A stretch of DNA of 64,000 nt from Laguncularia racemosa (taxonomy: Eukaryota; Streptophyta; Magnoliopsida; Myrtales; Combretaceae), in contig JBBMOL010000012.1 in NCBI GenBank assembly GCA_037954665.1, forward strand, positions 2,542,001-2,606,000. Reading direction: 5' to 3'. Shown here piece by piece: positions 38,912-51,830 of this stretch. Below the pieces are notes generated by a model. That model had not been told where the DNA came from and did no database searches. It saw only the letters and a program-made list of their open reading frames with translations. The stretch's first letter is position 1; each line of letters opens with the position of its first letter. The position numbers were made by a program, and so were the translations under genes.

Positions 38912-38923
38912 CCCCCCCCCCCC
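38912..38923. repeat. homopolymer C tract
   Basis: Twelve consecutive C followed by seven T. Rare in this AT-rich DNA and prone to length error. Confidence 0.85.
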
Positions 38924-39201
38924 TTTTTTTAGTTTTCTACCTTTTTTATTTTCTACTTTTTTTTCCTTCCATTTTAGTTTTTTAATTTAATTAATTAATT
39001 ATATTTATATATGACTAATTTGTTAGTTGTTTCATGGATGCTAAGTGCTGAATTTTTAGAAAATAAAATAAAATCATTACAATTTTAATAGTTTAGAGAA
39101 AAGATTTGAATAATTTATCTTATTTAATTTGGTTTCTTTCATAATTCTCTTCAAATTTTAGGAGAGTTTCTTTTTGCAAGCTCTAGAGAAAGACTTTCTT
39201 C

Positions 39202-39504
39202 CTATAAATCCATTTCTTTCCATTTTCCTTCCATTTCCAAACACAAGAAACTTGAAACCATAAGTTTCTCCTCTATATTCTTCTTTTCAACCAAAACGTA
39301 GTGCAAATCCCTAATCTCCTCGCACCACAGGTCCACAACCAAGATCCGCCTGTACCATCCCCAGCTGTAGCCATTTTGTCGCCTTAGCTTTAAGCCCTGC
39401 GGCAGGGCCCCTGCCTTAGTCACCTTGGTCCCAACATCAATTTCTTTGAACATGGGCAGCTTTGACACCTCTTCAATAAAGATTCGATTCAAATTTATTA
39501 TCAT
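39202..39504 (-). other. unrecognised 100-codon open stretch
   Basis: An open frame on the minus strand with locally raised GC content (about 39290-39430) includes MFKEIDVGTKVTKAGALPQG, YSWGWYRRILVVDLW and LHYVLVEKKN. The composition differs from the spacer on both sides, but I recognise no family, the end of the frame is low in complexity and no splice partner is evident. It could be a captured or retroposed gene fragment, or chance. Confidence 0.2.
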
Positions 39505-41399
39505 AAATCATAGAGCGGACACCTAACAAGAGATAAACAAATGGGGGGCAAAAAGAGTTTGATATAAAGATTTAATGTAGAAAACTCCAAGACGACATAA
39601 GTGAAAAAAAGCAAGATCTAAACTTCCACAAGTGTAACATAATTTGCATATGGTTCTTACAACCATTATGATAAACGATTCATAATCCTCTATTATTTAC
39701 TATACTCTCTCTCATACTCCCTAATACACTAACAATACATATAAAGATACTTAGACAAAAAATATAAAATGACAAACCACTCAAGCTCAATTGACTCTAA
39801 TCCCAATCTGCTAAGGACCCAAAGGCCAGTTGATGCACCCTATGGCAGTGGACTGCCTCCTCCTTCAATCCGTGCTATGTCTTTCCTTTTGTCAAATTCT
39901 CCATCTATCGGACTCGGCTCTCACCAAGCCAGATATTCTATGTAAATTTTTTTTGAAAGACTTAATACTCAACGGTGACATTCATCACTCAACTGAATTC
40001 GTACGTTATCCATACAGTGAACAAGCTCCAATATTTTCATCGGTTTTTCACTTGTTTGACCATCTAAAACAATTATGGTTTTCGATTCAGAATCTTACGT
40101 GAAGCCGACAACAATCACGAGATAGAAGAAAATTGGGGAAAACCACACGGCTAATATCATGATGGCAGTTTGACTCCATAACCACGCTGAGTGTGAAATC
40201 CAATTTCTAAAGATTAGATTAATAAAGTTCCATGTAATTAAGGAAATTGTATAATTTTTATCAGTTTACATGTAATTATGAACTGCTATGTTGGATCCTT
40301 TCCATACATAAAAATGTCATTTCTCTCTATTCTACATTTTATTTCCAAACCTCGTCTTTAAAATTTCAATCCTTACAAATATTAAACACTAAACAAAACT
40401 AAACCATGCAAGAGAGATAAAGTACATATACTTTGAGATTGTAAAAAATTAATCTCCAGTTATTGCTTAATGTAAAAAACGAAACCCATATGAGGTTCTT
40501 CGATACCTATTAAAATGATATATGAGGAATATTTTAACTAGTTCCTTAAAAATTGTTCTTTACGTTTATAGGATATATCATGGCTACTTTTATATTGATG
40601 AGTCATTTTAATTTTACGTAATATAAAAAGAAAGAAAAACAACACATAAAATGCCTCGTTGAAGTATAAACTAATGTTTTAAAAAATTATAGGGATACTT
40701 CTTAAAAACCCAACACACAATTTCTGACGAGGAAATTAGGACACCATTATATAATTTCGTAAACTTTTATCCTTTATGTTTTTTCAAAGTAAAGCATATG
40801 GCCAACCATCAATAATAATTTATCTATAATATTAAAGTTTCATTGCCCTTTTTAGCATTTTACGCATCTCTTTATCATTTAAATTATTAAAATTATGAAG
40901 TTATCCTCAACAATCATGCTTATTTCATAAACCCAATGTTAAATTACTATATACAAATTTCAATGGAGAAGATATTTGTAACATGAGAAAACTAAAATTA
41001 ATTTGATAACATAACTATGTTACAAAAAAAAAAAAAAAAATTGTCATTCCAAAATTTGAAACTATAAAAACCCGGTTATGTCTTATTGTTGATTAACTGA
41101 TATATTTTTACGTAACTGCAAACTGACTGCTTTCCATAATTTTTTATCTCTAAATATAATTTCTTTAATTGTCCTCAATGGCAATCAATATATATGTGTA
41201 TGTATATATATTACATACATATGAAAATACAATAACCCAAGCAAAAGGGATCGACTGCATAGAATAAATTAACAAGACACAATCCGAAAGTTTCCATCAT
41301 ATCTTGACAAATAATCTTTTTTGAGTTCATTATCTAGTCGAGCACTATTCATGTAAATGAAATTTGATTGCCTTTTCACGTGTCTGTTTGGTGAGCCAA
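39505..41399. other. intergenic spacer
   Basis: A denser patch at about 39780-40110 reads partly like protein on the + strand (LLRTQRPVDAPYGSG, PPPSIRAMSFLLSN) but breaks quickly and matches nothing I know. The rest is AT-rich without recognised content, apart from a poly-A run near 41025-41040. Confidence 0.4.
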
Positions 41400-42420
41400 T
41401 TAGTTGCTATATTTCTCTTTCTCCAAATATGACCAACTTGACCCTGGATCTCTTCTAGCAAGATCTTTTGCTCAACAATTGTCATTTAAAATACCCCACC
41501 TAGTGATTGCTATTGATAACCATCTGGACACAACCAATGAGTTTGTTTCAACCACTACTTTAGTAAAATTAAATTGCTTGCAATACTTAAGTCCCTTTAC
41601 CAAAGCAATAAGCTCAATAGAATCAATTGATGCATGACTTATGGAGAATTCAAAGCACTAAATCATGTTGTTTTTAGAATCCTTAAGAATACCACTACTT
41701 CACAGCCATCCTTAAGATACTTCCAAGACAAAGAATGGATCTTTCTTCTTCTAGGTGGTTTTGTTAGTTGAGCAAATAAATCCTCATCAAATTTGACTTG
41801 TTTAATAGAGAGTAGGCTTGCTCATCTAAGATTTAAAAGATCATCCATGATTTGGGTCACTAAGATTTTTGTTTAGGTGTTTATTTGCTTTTAATTTTTT
41901 TTTTCACCCCAAGATTCCATGGAGTTAAAATTGTAACACAAACTCTAATATAGTTGGTCGAATTGCCACCTTGACTTTTCCAAAACTTGAGCATGATATC
42001 TATGGAAGAGATACTTGGAAGATAAACTAAACCAAAGTGTGAAAAGATCAACTTCCAAACATCCTTAACATATTCACATAAAAAGAATACATCCATAGCT
42101 ATCTCACACTTATTAAAGCAACGCACACATTGTGAAGGTAGACTCTGACCCCAAGAACATTGTTTATCATAAGAGGGAGCAAAGGACCAGAGCACTCTCT
42201 ACATAAATAATGAAATCTTCAATGGGATGAACTTGTTCCTAAAAAAAATTGTTTAAATCCATTTCCCTACTTTATTTTTAAACTCTTTCCAAGCATTAGA
42301 AACAAAGACAAACCCTTATGGAGATTTCATCTAAAGAGGAGAGTTGTTTGCTCCGTTAAAAGAACATTCATTGAAAGAATATCCTATACTAGTTTTATAG
42401 GAAGCAAACCAATTAACTTA
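41400..42420 (-). pseudogene. LINE fragment: zf-RVT plus RNase H-like domain
   Basis: On the minus strand, 42350-42030 gives the zinc-binding region that follows the reverse transcriptase in plant LINEs: NKFIPLKISLFM-stop-RVLWSFAP, then QCVRCFNKCEIAMDVFFLCEYVKDVW. Further on, about 41700-41400, an RNase H-like (RVT_3) domain follows: GILKDSKNNMI, HASIDSIELIALVKGLKY, KVVVETNSLVVS. The Glu of the first helix is kept, while the expected Asp after VE is Asn. The reverse transcriptase and endonuclease are not in the window, so this is a fragment cut off on its 5' side near the gypsy element, with several stops. Confidence 0.75.
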
Positions 42421-43061
42421 TCTACATCTCATTTATCGTTGATCCATAAGTCATTGACTCTTAAGCGCAGAGATGTCACTACAAAGAGTTTATAGAGAGG
42501 GCCTTAAGAGAGTCATTGGTCAAACTAAAAGTTAAACTCTCACTTGCGAAGGCCAAAAAATATATGTTGCTCAGTGAAATCTCCCATTAAGTTGTATTTA
42601 CTATATATATAACTACTACAGATCATATTTTTCTTTCCTTATACTTTAGAGTAATAAAGCATTAATGTCAATGATCTATATAAAGTATAAATAGGTTGAT
42701 TAAATTCTTAGCACTTTTGTGGGGGAAAAGAAGTATAATCCATTTTAAATTATGGAAATAAAAAATTCACTATGTCTTAGCACAGACTAATTGAAATCTT
42801 TGTATAAAATCAAACTAATTGCTTCTTATTAAGGCTACTTCTATGTATAGTATCTTTGATTTTCGATTAGTTTTCATCATTTTTTTTTAGAATTTAGTAT
42901 TAATCAACTAACTATAGTTTAATATACTCGTGTGACATGTTTTGCTAACTTTAGATTGCATTAAATATGTAAGGATTAAGATCAATTGTGCTCCCATAAA
43001 AATGGAGCCTCTATTAAATTGTATTTGCTCTATCAATAACCATGATGACATCATGTCTCTC
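42421..43061. other. spacer between LINE fragment and gypsy element
   Basis: No coding content. Around 42640-42710 it resembles sequence just beyond the other end of the gypsy element (about 48645-48715). Confidence 0.4.
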
Positions 43062-43596
43062 TATTAAGCCCACACTTAAACTAGGGCCATTTATTAGCCT
43101 AGATTGATGTTTACACTAAACAAACCCTATGCAATCTCCCAATCAGTCCTTTTCTCGATGGTATATAATTTGAAAGCCTAATCTCTTTCTTTCTTTTCTA
43201 GCACAGCCAGGTAATGAAAATCCATCTCTCTAATTTCCTTCTCTCCCACTCTTTTGTATTGATGAGTACTAAATAATTGTTTGTTTCTTTGTTTTTGTGA
43301 AGTAATCTAGTAGATTTTTGGCTGTTCAAGTAACTAACTCCAAGAGAGAAAGGGAAGAAGGTGAACTCTGATTTGTGGAGTAAAGAGAGATGAGCCCCTT
43401 TTCTACTTTTTCTTCTTTTTATGTCTTTCTTTTTTGTGAGATTGTTACATCTGTTGGTTATTTCTCGCTTGTATCAACTGTAATAGTTTGTTATAATGAT
43501 TACTATTCTATTTATAATCTATCACTCATCTAATATTTTTGAAAATCACTATTCCATGGTAGAAATCTACGTGCTCTAAATGGTCTCTTCATAACA
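43062..43596 (-). repeat. 3' LTR of the gypsy element
   Basis: Aligned by eye with 48085-48604 over its whole length, e.g. tttacactaaacaaaccctatgc and taatctagtagatttttggct are shared. Substitutions are frequent, roughly one in six to ten bases, so the insertion is old. It ends in CA at 43595-43596; the outer TG appears changed to TA. Confidence 0.85.
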
Positions 43597-43609
43597 TTTT
43601 TTCTCCCCA

Positions 43610-46600
43610 TCTTCAAGAACAACCTTATCCTTAAGGTTGTAGTCATTATATGTCTTTTGGAATTTCAATAAATCTTCCTAACTAGTGTCATTTGGTGGCA
43701 AACTTGACCATTATACCAAAATCTGATGAACATTTTGTCTTGCTCTAGAAATAACTCGTTGTCCTAAAACACTTATTGGCATCAACAATGGGTGATTGTG
43801 TATAACTTCTTAAGGTAGATCCAAAGATGAGATAGATATACCTTAAGCCTTTTTAAAGACTGACACATGGAAAACATTGTGTATTTTTTAATAAGATGGC
43901 AAAGCTATTTCATAGGCACAACTACCAATTTGCCAACTATCAAATAAGGCCCATAAAATCTCTTAGAAAGCTTATGCTACCATTGAGACACCAAAAGTTA
44001 CTTATACGGTTGGAACTTAACAAAAACCATATCCCTTGGTTTCAAAATAATATCTAAATGTTTAGCATCTACATAAACTTTCATTTGTGTTTGCGCATCA
44101 ACTAAGTTCTTGCACAATGTATGCAAAATCTCATCCCTACACCTCAAATCCATATCCATAGCATTTATGGTAGTATCCCCCCGAACATAAGTGGGTATAG
44201 ATGGTGGCTCACAACCATGTAGTATATAAAGGGGGGTAAATTAAGAACCACCATGGAAAGAAATATTGTATGCATACTTTAACCATGGTAAATATTTGAC
44301 CCATTGAGCATGATACTCCATAACATAACTATGAAGGTACTATTGTATAGTGAGATTAAGTACCTTAGTTTGCCCATCTAATTGTGGATGATGGGCACTT
44401 AATTTATACCATTCAAAGCAAGAAGCTCCTTCCAACAACGACTCATAAAAACAGAGTCACAATCCGATACAATAGTTTAGGGATAATTGTGTAACTTGAC
44501 CACCATTCCCAAAAAGAGTGCCACTACTTTAGATGCTATGTAGTGAGTATCCAATGCCCCTAAATGATAATATTTTGATAAACGGTCCATCATGACCAAA
44601 GCTGTTGTAAAACCTTGAGACTTTGGCAAGCAAGTAATGAAGTCCATACTAATGTCTTCCTACACCCTCATTGGAATTGAAAGAGGACTCAACAACCCAG
44701 TAGGTGATTTGGTAGAATATTTAACCCATTGACAAATGATGCACTCACAAACGAACTTCTCAATTTGTAAGCGTATGCCTTCTTTAAAGAATTTTGTTGC
44801 CAAATGTCTATAAGTCTCAAGGACACCAAAATGACCTAAGCTTGGGGAAGCATGAAATTCTTGTAATATCTGTGGCATAATAGAAGATTGAGGCACAAAA
44901 AACAAACGCTTCCCAAAATACAAAAGCCCATTATGCCACTATAACATCCATTTCATCTACTTGCCCGTGTTCATGTCAGATATTACCTTCCCAAGGGTTG
45001 GAAGGCTCACATATTCCAGCTTTGAGGTGCTTAAGAATTGAAAGCAAGGAGATGGATTCCAAACAATTCACCATGATTGTCAATTTAGTGTGATAAAGCA
45101 ATTGCTACTATGTTATCACCACTAGACTTATCCACGATTGTATAGTTGTAACTGATGAGTTTTGATAAGAACTTTTGTTGTTTCAGAGTCTAAATAACTT
45201 GATTTAATGTCTCCTTGATACTCTTATGGTCAATTTTGATGATAAAATGAACTCCTAACAAATACTAATACCATTTCTTGATAATTTCTACAATGGAAAA
45301 TAATTCACGTACATAAGCAAAAGCTTTCCTTAAATGTAGAGGAAGCTTCTTGTTATAATAAGCAACTAGGTGTCCAGACTACAATAATACCACACCAATT
45401 CTGACTCTTGAAGTGTCAATTTCAACCACAAATTGCTTGGAAAAGTCTAGTAGCACTAAAATAGGGGCATTACATAAGGTGAATTTCAACTTATTAAGTG
45501 CATTTAAAGCCTCTTGACTCCATTGAAATTTATCAACCTACAACACACCTATTAAAGGTGCTGCTATAGAAGCGTAGCCTTTACTAAACCTCCTACAATA
45601 GCCTAATAATCCTAGAAAGGTTCTCAATTCTTCAATAGAAGATGGCAATGGCCACTTCTTCATAGCCTCCACCTTAGTAGGCTCTAAACTGATACCTCCC
45701 TATAATATAATGTGTCCTAAGTATTCAATTATAGTTTAACCAAAAGAACATTTGCTTTCCTTTAGGAAAAATTGATTGTCTAACAATGTTTGAAGAACAC
45801 AAGCCAAATGTTCCAAGTTAACTCTAAGGTCTTATAATAGATAAAAAAAATCATTAAAGAATATGATGAAAAATTTCCTAAGGAAAGGTTTGAAAAGATT
45901 GTTCATAATGGCCTAAAATGTGGCTGAAGCATTGCTTAACTTGAAGGACATTACTAAGTATTCATAATGTCCTTTGTGTGTCCTAAAGGCTATTTTGGCT
46001 ATACTATCTTCATGCATCCTGATTTGGTGATATCCAGATCGTAGGTTTAGCTTGGAAAATATTTTTGCACTATACGACTCATCTAACAATTCATCAATCA
46101 TTGGTATGAGAAACTCATTTTTTTTATGGTGACTTGATTAAGAGCCCTATAATCAATTAAAAAACACCAAGTTCCATCCTTTTTCTTGACCAAAAGAACT
46201 AGTAAAGAGAAATGATTAGTTATCTTGAATAATGCCTCACGCTAACATCTCTTTGACCTATTTTTCTATTTCATTCTTTTGGAAATGAGGATGTTGATAG
46301 AGTTTAACATTCACTGATGGAGTATCTGTTGTTAAATGTCTTATATGTTGAACTTGGTGCATGGGTGCTAATGATAATGGTGTCTCAAAAACTTGAGAAA
46401 ATTTGCTCAATACTTGCTTTAAAGTGGTATTGCTAGTACTATTCTCCAATGAAATAACGAGTTGAGCCACCAATTGATAACAAGATGCAATAGCATCAGT
46501 TGTATTGTGCATCGAAGTTGGTGGTTCGAAATAAGTACCATAATACCACAAGTTTCCCCAGAAAGAGACACCATTGTACCATTATAAGTAAAATGCAATG

Positions 46601-48080
46601 TATTGTAGTCAATTTTCATAGTTCTTAATTGTTAAAGTCATTGCACTCTTAAGACAATCTCAACTCCTTGAATAGGCAAAACATAAAATGTGGCTATAAA
46701 CTTGAGGCCCTAAATACTTAACTTAACATCCACACACCAACCCCCATAAACAAGCTTATTTCCATTTCCAATCAATACATGATACCCAAGAGAAGGCAAA
46801 ATAGTTAATCCTATATGTTTAACCTAACGTCTTTGCAACAAAATGTGAGTGCTACCTCAGTTACCCAATATTGATGCGCCCCTATTATTGATAGTTCCTT
46901 TAAAACATAGTGTGCATGGTACTTGCATTCTAGAAAGTGCATGAAAACTAATAGTACCACAATCTAGATTTTCACTATGGAGTTCCTCAGTCAACACATT
47001 ATCATCAATAGGTATGATCTCATCACTATCCTTACAACTTTGTTCTTCATCGTGAGTAATCAACAGCAAAAATTTAGCTTTGCATTTATGTTTACGATGA
47101 TATCGTTCATCATAATCATAGTATAATCCTTTCTCTCGTCTAGCCATCATCTTAATAAAAGATAGTTTCTTAATTGGTAATGATGATTTTGATATGTTTA
47201 TAGGGACAATGTTTGAATGGTTTGGTAAAGAAAAAGATGGAGAAATTGGTTAGAAGCAAAAGATGTATGTGGTTTAGAAGAAAATTAAAGGGAAGAAGAT
47301 GGTTATAAGGTCTAGAAGTATTATAAGAAGGGGATTGGAAGAAGGAAATTCATCATCAAATTTATCCTCATAAATTTTAGCCAACCATATTGCATGCATG
47401 AGATCAGCGAATGTATGAATATGAACTTCTCTCTAAATCATAGGAGAAAGGCCAAAAACAAAGCAAATCAATAAGAAACTACATGTACTCCAAATATATG
47501 ATTTGCTAATGCTTCAAATTGACTTTGATACTCAACAACAGTACTTACTTGTGTCAATTTAGAAAGATCACCTTCATGACCATCATAATTTGATGGTCAA
47601 ATCTAGAATGCTAGGCCTTTGCAAATTCAGTCCAAGATCTTAGCCGTTGATTGTTATACATCCATTGATACCAACTCAAAGCTCTATCTTCAAAGGCAAA
47701 TGAAGCAATTGTAATCCTTTTTTCCTCTGAAATTTGATGAAAATTGAAAAATCTTTCAGCTTTAAACAACCATCCTAACACATTACTACCATTAAACTTA
47801 GGAATTCCTAATTTCATGCCTTTCATCATATTATCATTGAGATTGTGAAAACAAGATGATGACACTTGATTTGTTATCAAATTTTGCTGAGAAGAAGGTA
47901 ATTGATTCTATCCATCCTCACATTTCAAGGCTTACATATGTACTTGCATTTCCTAAAAACATTTATCCATTTCATCAAATATCAATTGTTGTGTCTGTTG
48001 AATATGTGCATTTAGTGCTATTAGTTGTTCTTCAATGGTGGTTTGTCTTGTACTTAGAGCTATGATGGCAATGAGAGCAC
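43610..48080 (-). pseudogene. gypsy gag-pol remnant
   Basis: From 48080 downward on the minus strand: gag (about 47880-47580; LGIPKFNGSNVLGWLFKAE, EDRALSWYQWM), zinc knuckle (about 47140-47080; DERYHRKHKCKAKF with two Cys lost), protease region (about 46960-46850; ISFHALSRM), reverse transcriptase (about 46200-45750; SKLNLRSGYHQIRMHED, YEYLVMSFKLSNASATF), RNase H (about 45480-45080; VAYYNKKLPLHLRKAFAYV), integrase zinc finger (44923-44700; LLQEFHASP-type HX..H and CECIICQ), integrase core (about 44690-44180; DFITCLPKS) and a C-terminal chromodomain (about 43760-43620; WSSLPPNDTS-stop-EDLLKFQKTY). The polymerase YxDD-type box reads FFND. Frameshifts and stops occur throughout. Confidence 0.85.
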
Positions 48081-48084
48081 CAAA

Positions 48085-48604
48085 TGTTAAGCCAACACTT
48101 AAATTAAACCCATATATTAGCCCAAACTAATGTTTACACTAAACAAACCCTATGCAATCTCCCAATTGTTCCTTTTCTCAACGGTATATATTCTAAAACC
48201 TTAGTCTCTCTCTTTCTTTTCTAGCAAAACTGGATAATGAAAATCTATCTCTCTAATTTTCTTCTCTCTTACTCTTTTATATTGTTAAGCACTAACTAAT
48301 TGTTTGTTTCTCTGTTTTTGTGAGGTAATCTAGTAGATTTTTGGCTACTCGAGTAGCTAGCTCGAAGAAAGGAAGGGAAGAAGGATAACTCTAATTTGTG
48401 ATCCCTATTTCATTTTTCTTCTTTTTATATCTTTCTTTTCTATGAGATTGTTACATCTATTGGTTATTTCTCACTTGCCTATATCAACTGTAATAGTTTG
48501 TTACACTGACTATTGTTTTTTTTTTACAATCATTCATCTAATATTTTTGAAAATCACTATGCCATGCTAGCAATCTATGTGCCCTAATTGGTTTCTTCAT
48601 AACT
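48085..48604 (-). repeat. 5' LTR of the gypsy element
   Basis: In + orientation it begins TGTTAAGCC at 48085 and ends near aact at 48604, where the partner LTR has aaca. It pairs with 43062-43596. Confidence 0.85.
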
Positions 48605-49034
48605 TTCTCTCTCCCTCTTAATTTTGTAAATGGCCTGAAAATATAGACTTCTTAAGACTTATAAAGCAATAATGTCAATTGTCTACATAAAATATGAATT
48701 AAATTGTTGCCATTTTTTAGAAAAAAAAAATTGTCATTTCAAATTCAATAGATAGAAAGAAATTTGATTATCTATATTAATTGTAGATAAGATTATCTTT
48801 ATCTTCATTCCCTAGCAAATGAATTCAAATGAGGAGTCTTGGTCTCTATTATATAAGAATTTACTTTAAATTTGATTATCAATATTAATTGCAAATAAGA
48901 TTATCTTTATCATCATTTAGGAATATTTGTCAACAAATAAAAACCTTAGAAATGTTCATCTCTATAATTTGGAAATATCCATACCATTCCTTGAGCTTTT
49001 TTTTCTTAACCATTTTACCAAAAAGTTTCTAATT
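48605..49034. other. spacer with a 48-bp direct repeat
   Basis: AT-rich, no gene. It contains the duplication at 48762-48809 and 48870-48917. Confidence 0.5.
48762..48917. repeat. 48-bp direct repeat, two copies
   Basis: atttgattatctatattaat...cttcatt at 48762-48809 is repeated at 48870-48917 with four visible differences, 108 bases apart. It may be part of an old LTR. Confidence 0.8.
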
Positions 49035-49470
49035 ATTATTGATATGTTATTCACTATTTGGTCTTATATACCACTATTCAACATTTACCGCAATCCATAT
49101 GGGACTCCATTCACATGGGATATCCCATTCTATTCCTCTTAAACATATAAGGTATTATAATATCCCCCTCTCCTTGTAAACACGCGTCGTGCTTATCGCA
49201 AAACCTTATAATTGGACCCAAATCTTTCTCCATTTCGGTTGTCCCTTCGAACACCTATTGGTTGGAGGTTAGCTTTGATACCATTTGTATTGTAACATTT
49301 CAAGCCAAAAATAGCTAATAATTAAGTCAATTAATACTAATGAGTTTTTTTTTTTGATATATTATTCACTACTTAACCTTATATATCACTACTTAATATC
49401 TCTTACAATCCATATAGAACTCCAACCACATGGGTATTGCAATTTATTTTACATAATAGGTACCATTTCT
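49035..49470 (-). mobile_element. TRIM-like element, copy 1
   Basis: Two direct repeats (about 49040-49163 and 49291-49470) share gatatattattcactactt, cttatata, accact and caatccatat. In minus orientation the right repeat would be the 5' LTR, starting inward from TGTAACA (49291); next comes a primer-binding site TGGTATCAAAGC (complement of 49272-49283; 11 of 12 bases match the tRNA-Met pattern TGGTATCAGAGC), a non-coding interior of about 110 bases, and a polypurine tract AAGGAGAGGGGGA (complement of 49163-49175) touching the left repeat. This is the layout of terminal-repeat retrotransposons in miniature. The left repeat seems truncated. A relative lies at 56173-56778. Confidence 0.6.
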
Positions 49471-51830
49471 CAAAGAAATGACCCTTATTTGATAATAATG
49501 ATGCCGTTTTAGGATTAGACAAATTTTTAAGATACGCAATCTTTCTTTATGTGTATTATATTTTATCAAATAGGACTTGAGACTATACTAAAGGCAATAC
49601 AGATGACAAATCGGATCATGATGCAAACAATGTGTAACAATACAATTAAAAAAATTGTTTTTTTTTTTTCACATTGTCTTTTAGCCCTTATAATTAGAAA
49701 ACACCTTATTTTGTTATTTATACATAATTAACGCCTACGTGTCCATTCACATTTGCTTTATCAAGGTTTCTGTCAATTACATTTTGCTCTTAAGAATAAT
49801 TTTTACAATTATTTAACTCTTTTTTAGTGCCTTCTATAATTTCTTTAGTTTGCAGCTATTTAAACATAAAAGCTCGTATGTAGCCTAATGTGCGGGGAGT
49901 TTTATGACATTTTCAATAGGCTATGTCTGTCCATATAAGGAACTTTAACACATTACATAAAAATTTAGGTCAATACTATATTTTTCATTATTTTTGCAGG
50001 TATACGTATTGTTGATATTTTTTTAAAAACTTTAATATCAAATTTTGTTTACATATTTGTAATCCTTACTCTTGTATATAATTAACTACGTAATTGTTTT
50101 ACTTAATATTTCATATGTTTGATGCATCGTGGGTATCCGTTGCACTCAAAATTAATATACGATGATATTACCTATGGATAGCCAAATGCCACCCCTACTT
50201 AATAAAATCCTATGTTACATTTAATAAAACACATTTACTTGCTAGTAATATAAACTAAAAGTCTATACACAATCTCTTCATTTTAATATTTTTCTAATGC
50301 TTCATTTCCATGCTTAATTATATTTGGAAGATTAAAGTAAAAGTACATATGTGAGCGGATAACCTTATCGGAACTTGAAACCTCTTCACCTAACATGGCT
50401 AGATAGGTTCAAAATAGGTATTGAAGATCATAGAATAGGTTATGGTTTTAATTTTCTAAAACCTACTTCACAGTGTAGGGTATAATGTACAATATCTCCG
50501 TATCATATAGTCATTCCGAAACCTATAGTAAAGTACAAGAGTACAGAATTTAAGGTGCCTTGTATCCAATCTACAAAATTCTTAATCAATAATATTGAAT
50601 ATAAAAAAATTTAATATTTCTAACTCAATACATATTCAAGGTCCAAGGCCATTCGCCTATTACCAAAAATAAAAACCTTAAAGAATATTACATTCTTCAT
50701 TCCTTTGCTATATCTCATTTTCTCACTATAATAACCTTATTCGCTTGTGTCTCATTTCCTTTTTTACTTTTGATTTTCTTTTTATTGTCATTCAATTTCC
50801 CTTTGACTCTAAGGAAATCTTGATACAATTTTTAAAATCTTCTTTGGCATTAGTCATGTTTCATCTTTTTATTTCTATGATTTTAATATCCATTACTTAT
50901 CTATTGTTTGATTAGATAAGCTTATTTTTAAGTAAGTCTATCACTAGGAGCAGATTGTTTTCTTTTTCCCAAAAAGAATAAATAGTTATCTAAATATGTT
51001 CATAGTGTTAGCTTAAGTTCTATTTAAGTATCAACAATTGAATCAACTTGAATTTAGAAGGTTTGTTATTTGTTTAATTGACATGATACTTAATAAGGAC
51101 ATAATTAATTTTTCTAAGGTTTTGTTATAACTTCATAATATTTTATAATTGTTGGATTTCATAGAAGATTTCAAATAAACACAATTTGAGGTCCATAATA
51201 ATTCTAAGATTTTGTTATAATTTTGGAGATTTTTGGGATTAAATATAAGGTAATTACAAATACCTGGAAAAATTAGCAAGTTATTGGGCAACTTACCATA
51301 AAATTTCTATATGAGACACCTGGGTATTTGAGTTACTAGTTAAGGCCACTTGTTGATGTACTTTGAATTGTATCAAATTTTACGAACTAGCCATGAAAGT
51401 TAGTTAAAGTGATCACTTGAAGTTAGTTTCATAAAATATATAATATAATTGAATTAATTCTATTATGAATACAAAATAGCAATTCATATTGTTATATATC
51501 GAAAACTTGGACAAATTGACATAATAAAATCAATATTTATAAATGACACTATGTTTTTGGAATATTATAATTGACCGAATATATATATATATTATACTAT
51601 GTAATTAAAAGTGGGCAAGATATATCCGATAAATTGAGAATTAGTAAAAATAAAATAAATGAAGTGATGATGAATAAGGAAAACCAAAAATCAAGTTGGG
51701 GTTGGCGTTGGGCAGCTTGACAACAAGAAGTGACAAATGGCATGCTTATAAAATATGATGCACCAACACCTAATATAAGAGACGCTAAACAATGTAATGC
51801 ATACAGCTAAACTAAGGAAAACCTTGGAAA
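49471..51830. other. AT-rich intergenic spacer
   Basis: No gene and no clear repeat. A poly-T run lies at about 49650-49670. Confidence 0.5.

Larger units (their letters stand above)
32561..39200. other. AT-rich intergenic spacer
   Basis: No gene is recognised. Short denser patches at about 35160-35760 and 37270-37440 carry no family motif in any frame. Contained repeats are listed separately. Confidence 0.5.
43062..48604 (-). mobile_element. Ty3/gypsy chromovirus, full length but inactive
   Basis: A 5.5-kb element with two direct LTRs and gag, protease, reverse transcriptase, RNase H, integrase and chromodomain remains in the order of a chromovirus, all on the minus strand. The 5' LTR is 48085-48604 and the 3' LTR 43062-43596. 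Just inside the 5' LTR the minus strand reads TTTGGTGCTCTCATTGCC, in the place of the primer-binding site. Just inside the 3' LTR it reads ggggagaaaaaa, a fitting polypurine tract. The five bases outside the LTRs (ctctc at 43057-43061 and ttctc at 48605-48609) could be a decayed target-site duplication. Confidence 0.85.

Noticed and set aside
40701..41400. Possible organellar DNA insert
   Set aside because: No organellar gene or rRNA/tRNA sequence is recognisable; AT-richness alone does not support it.
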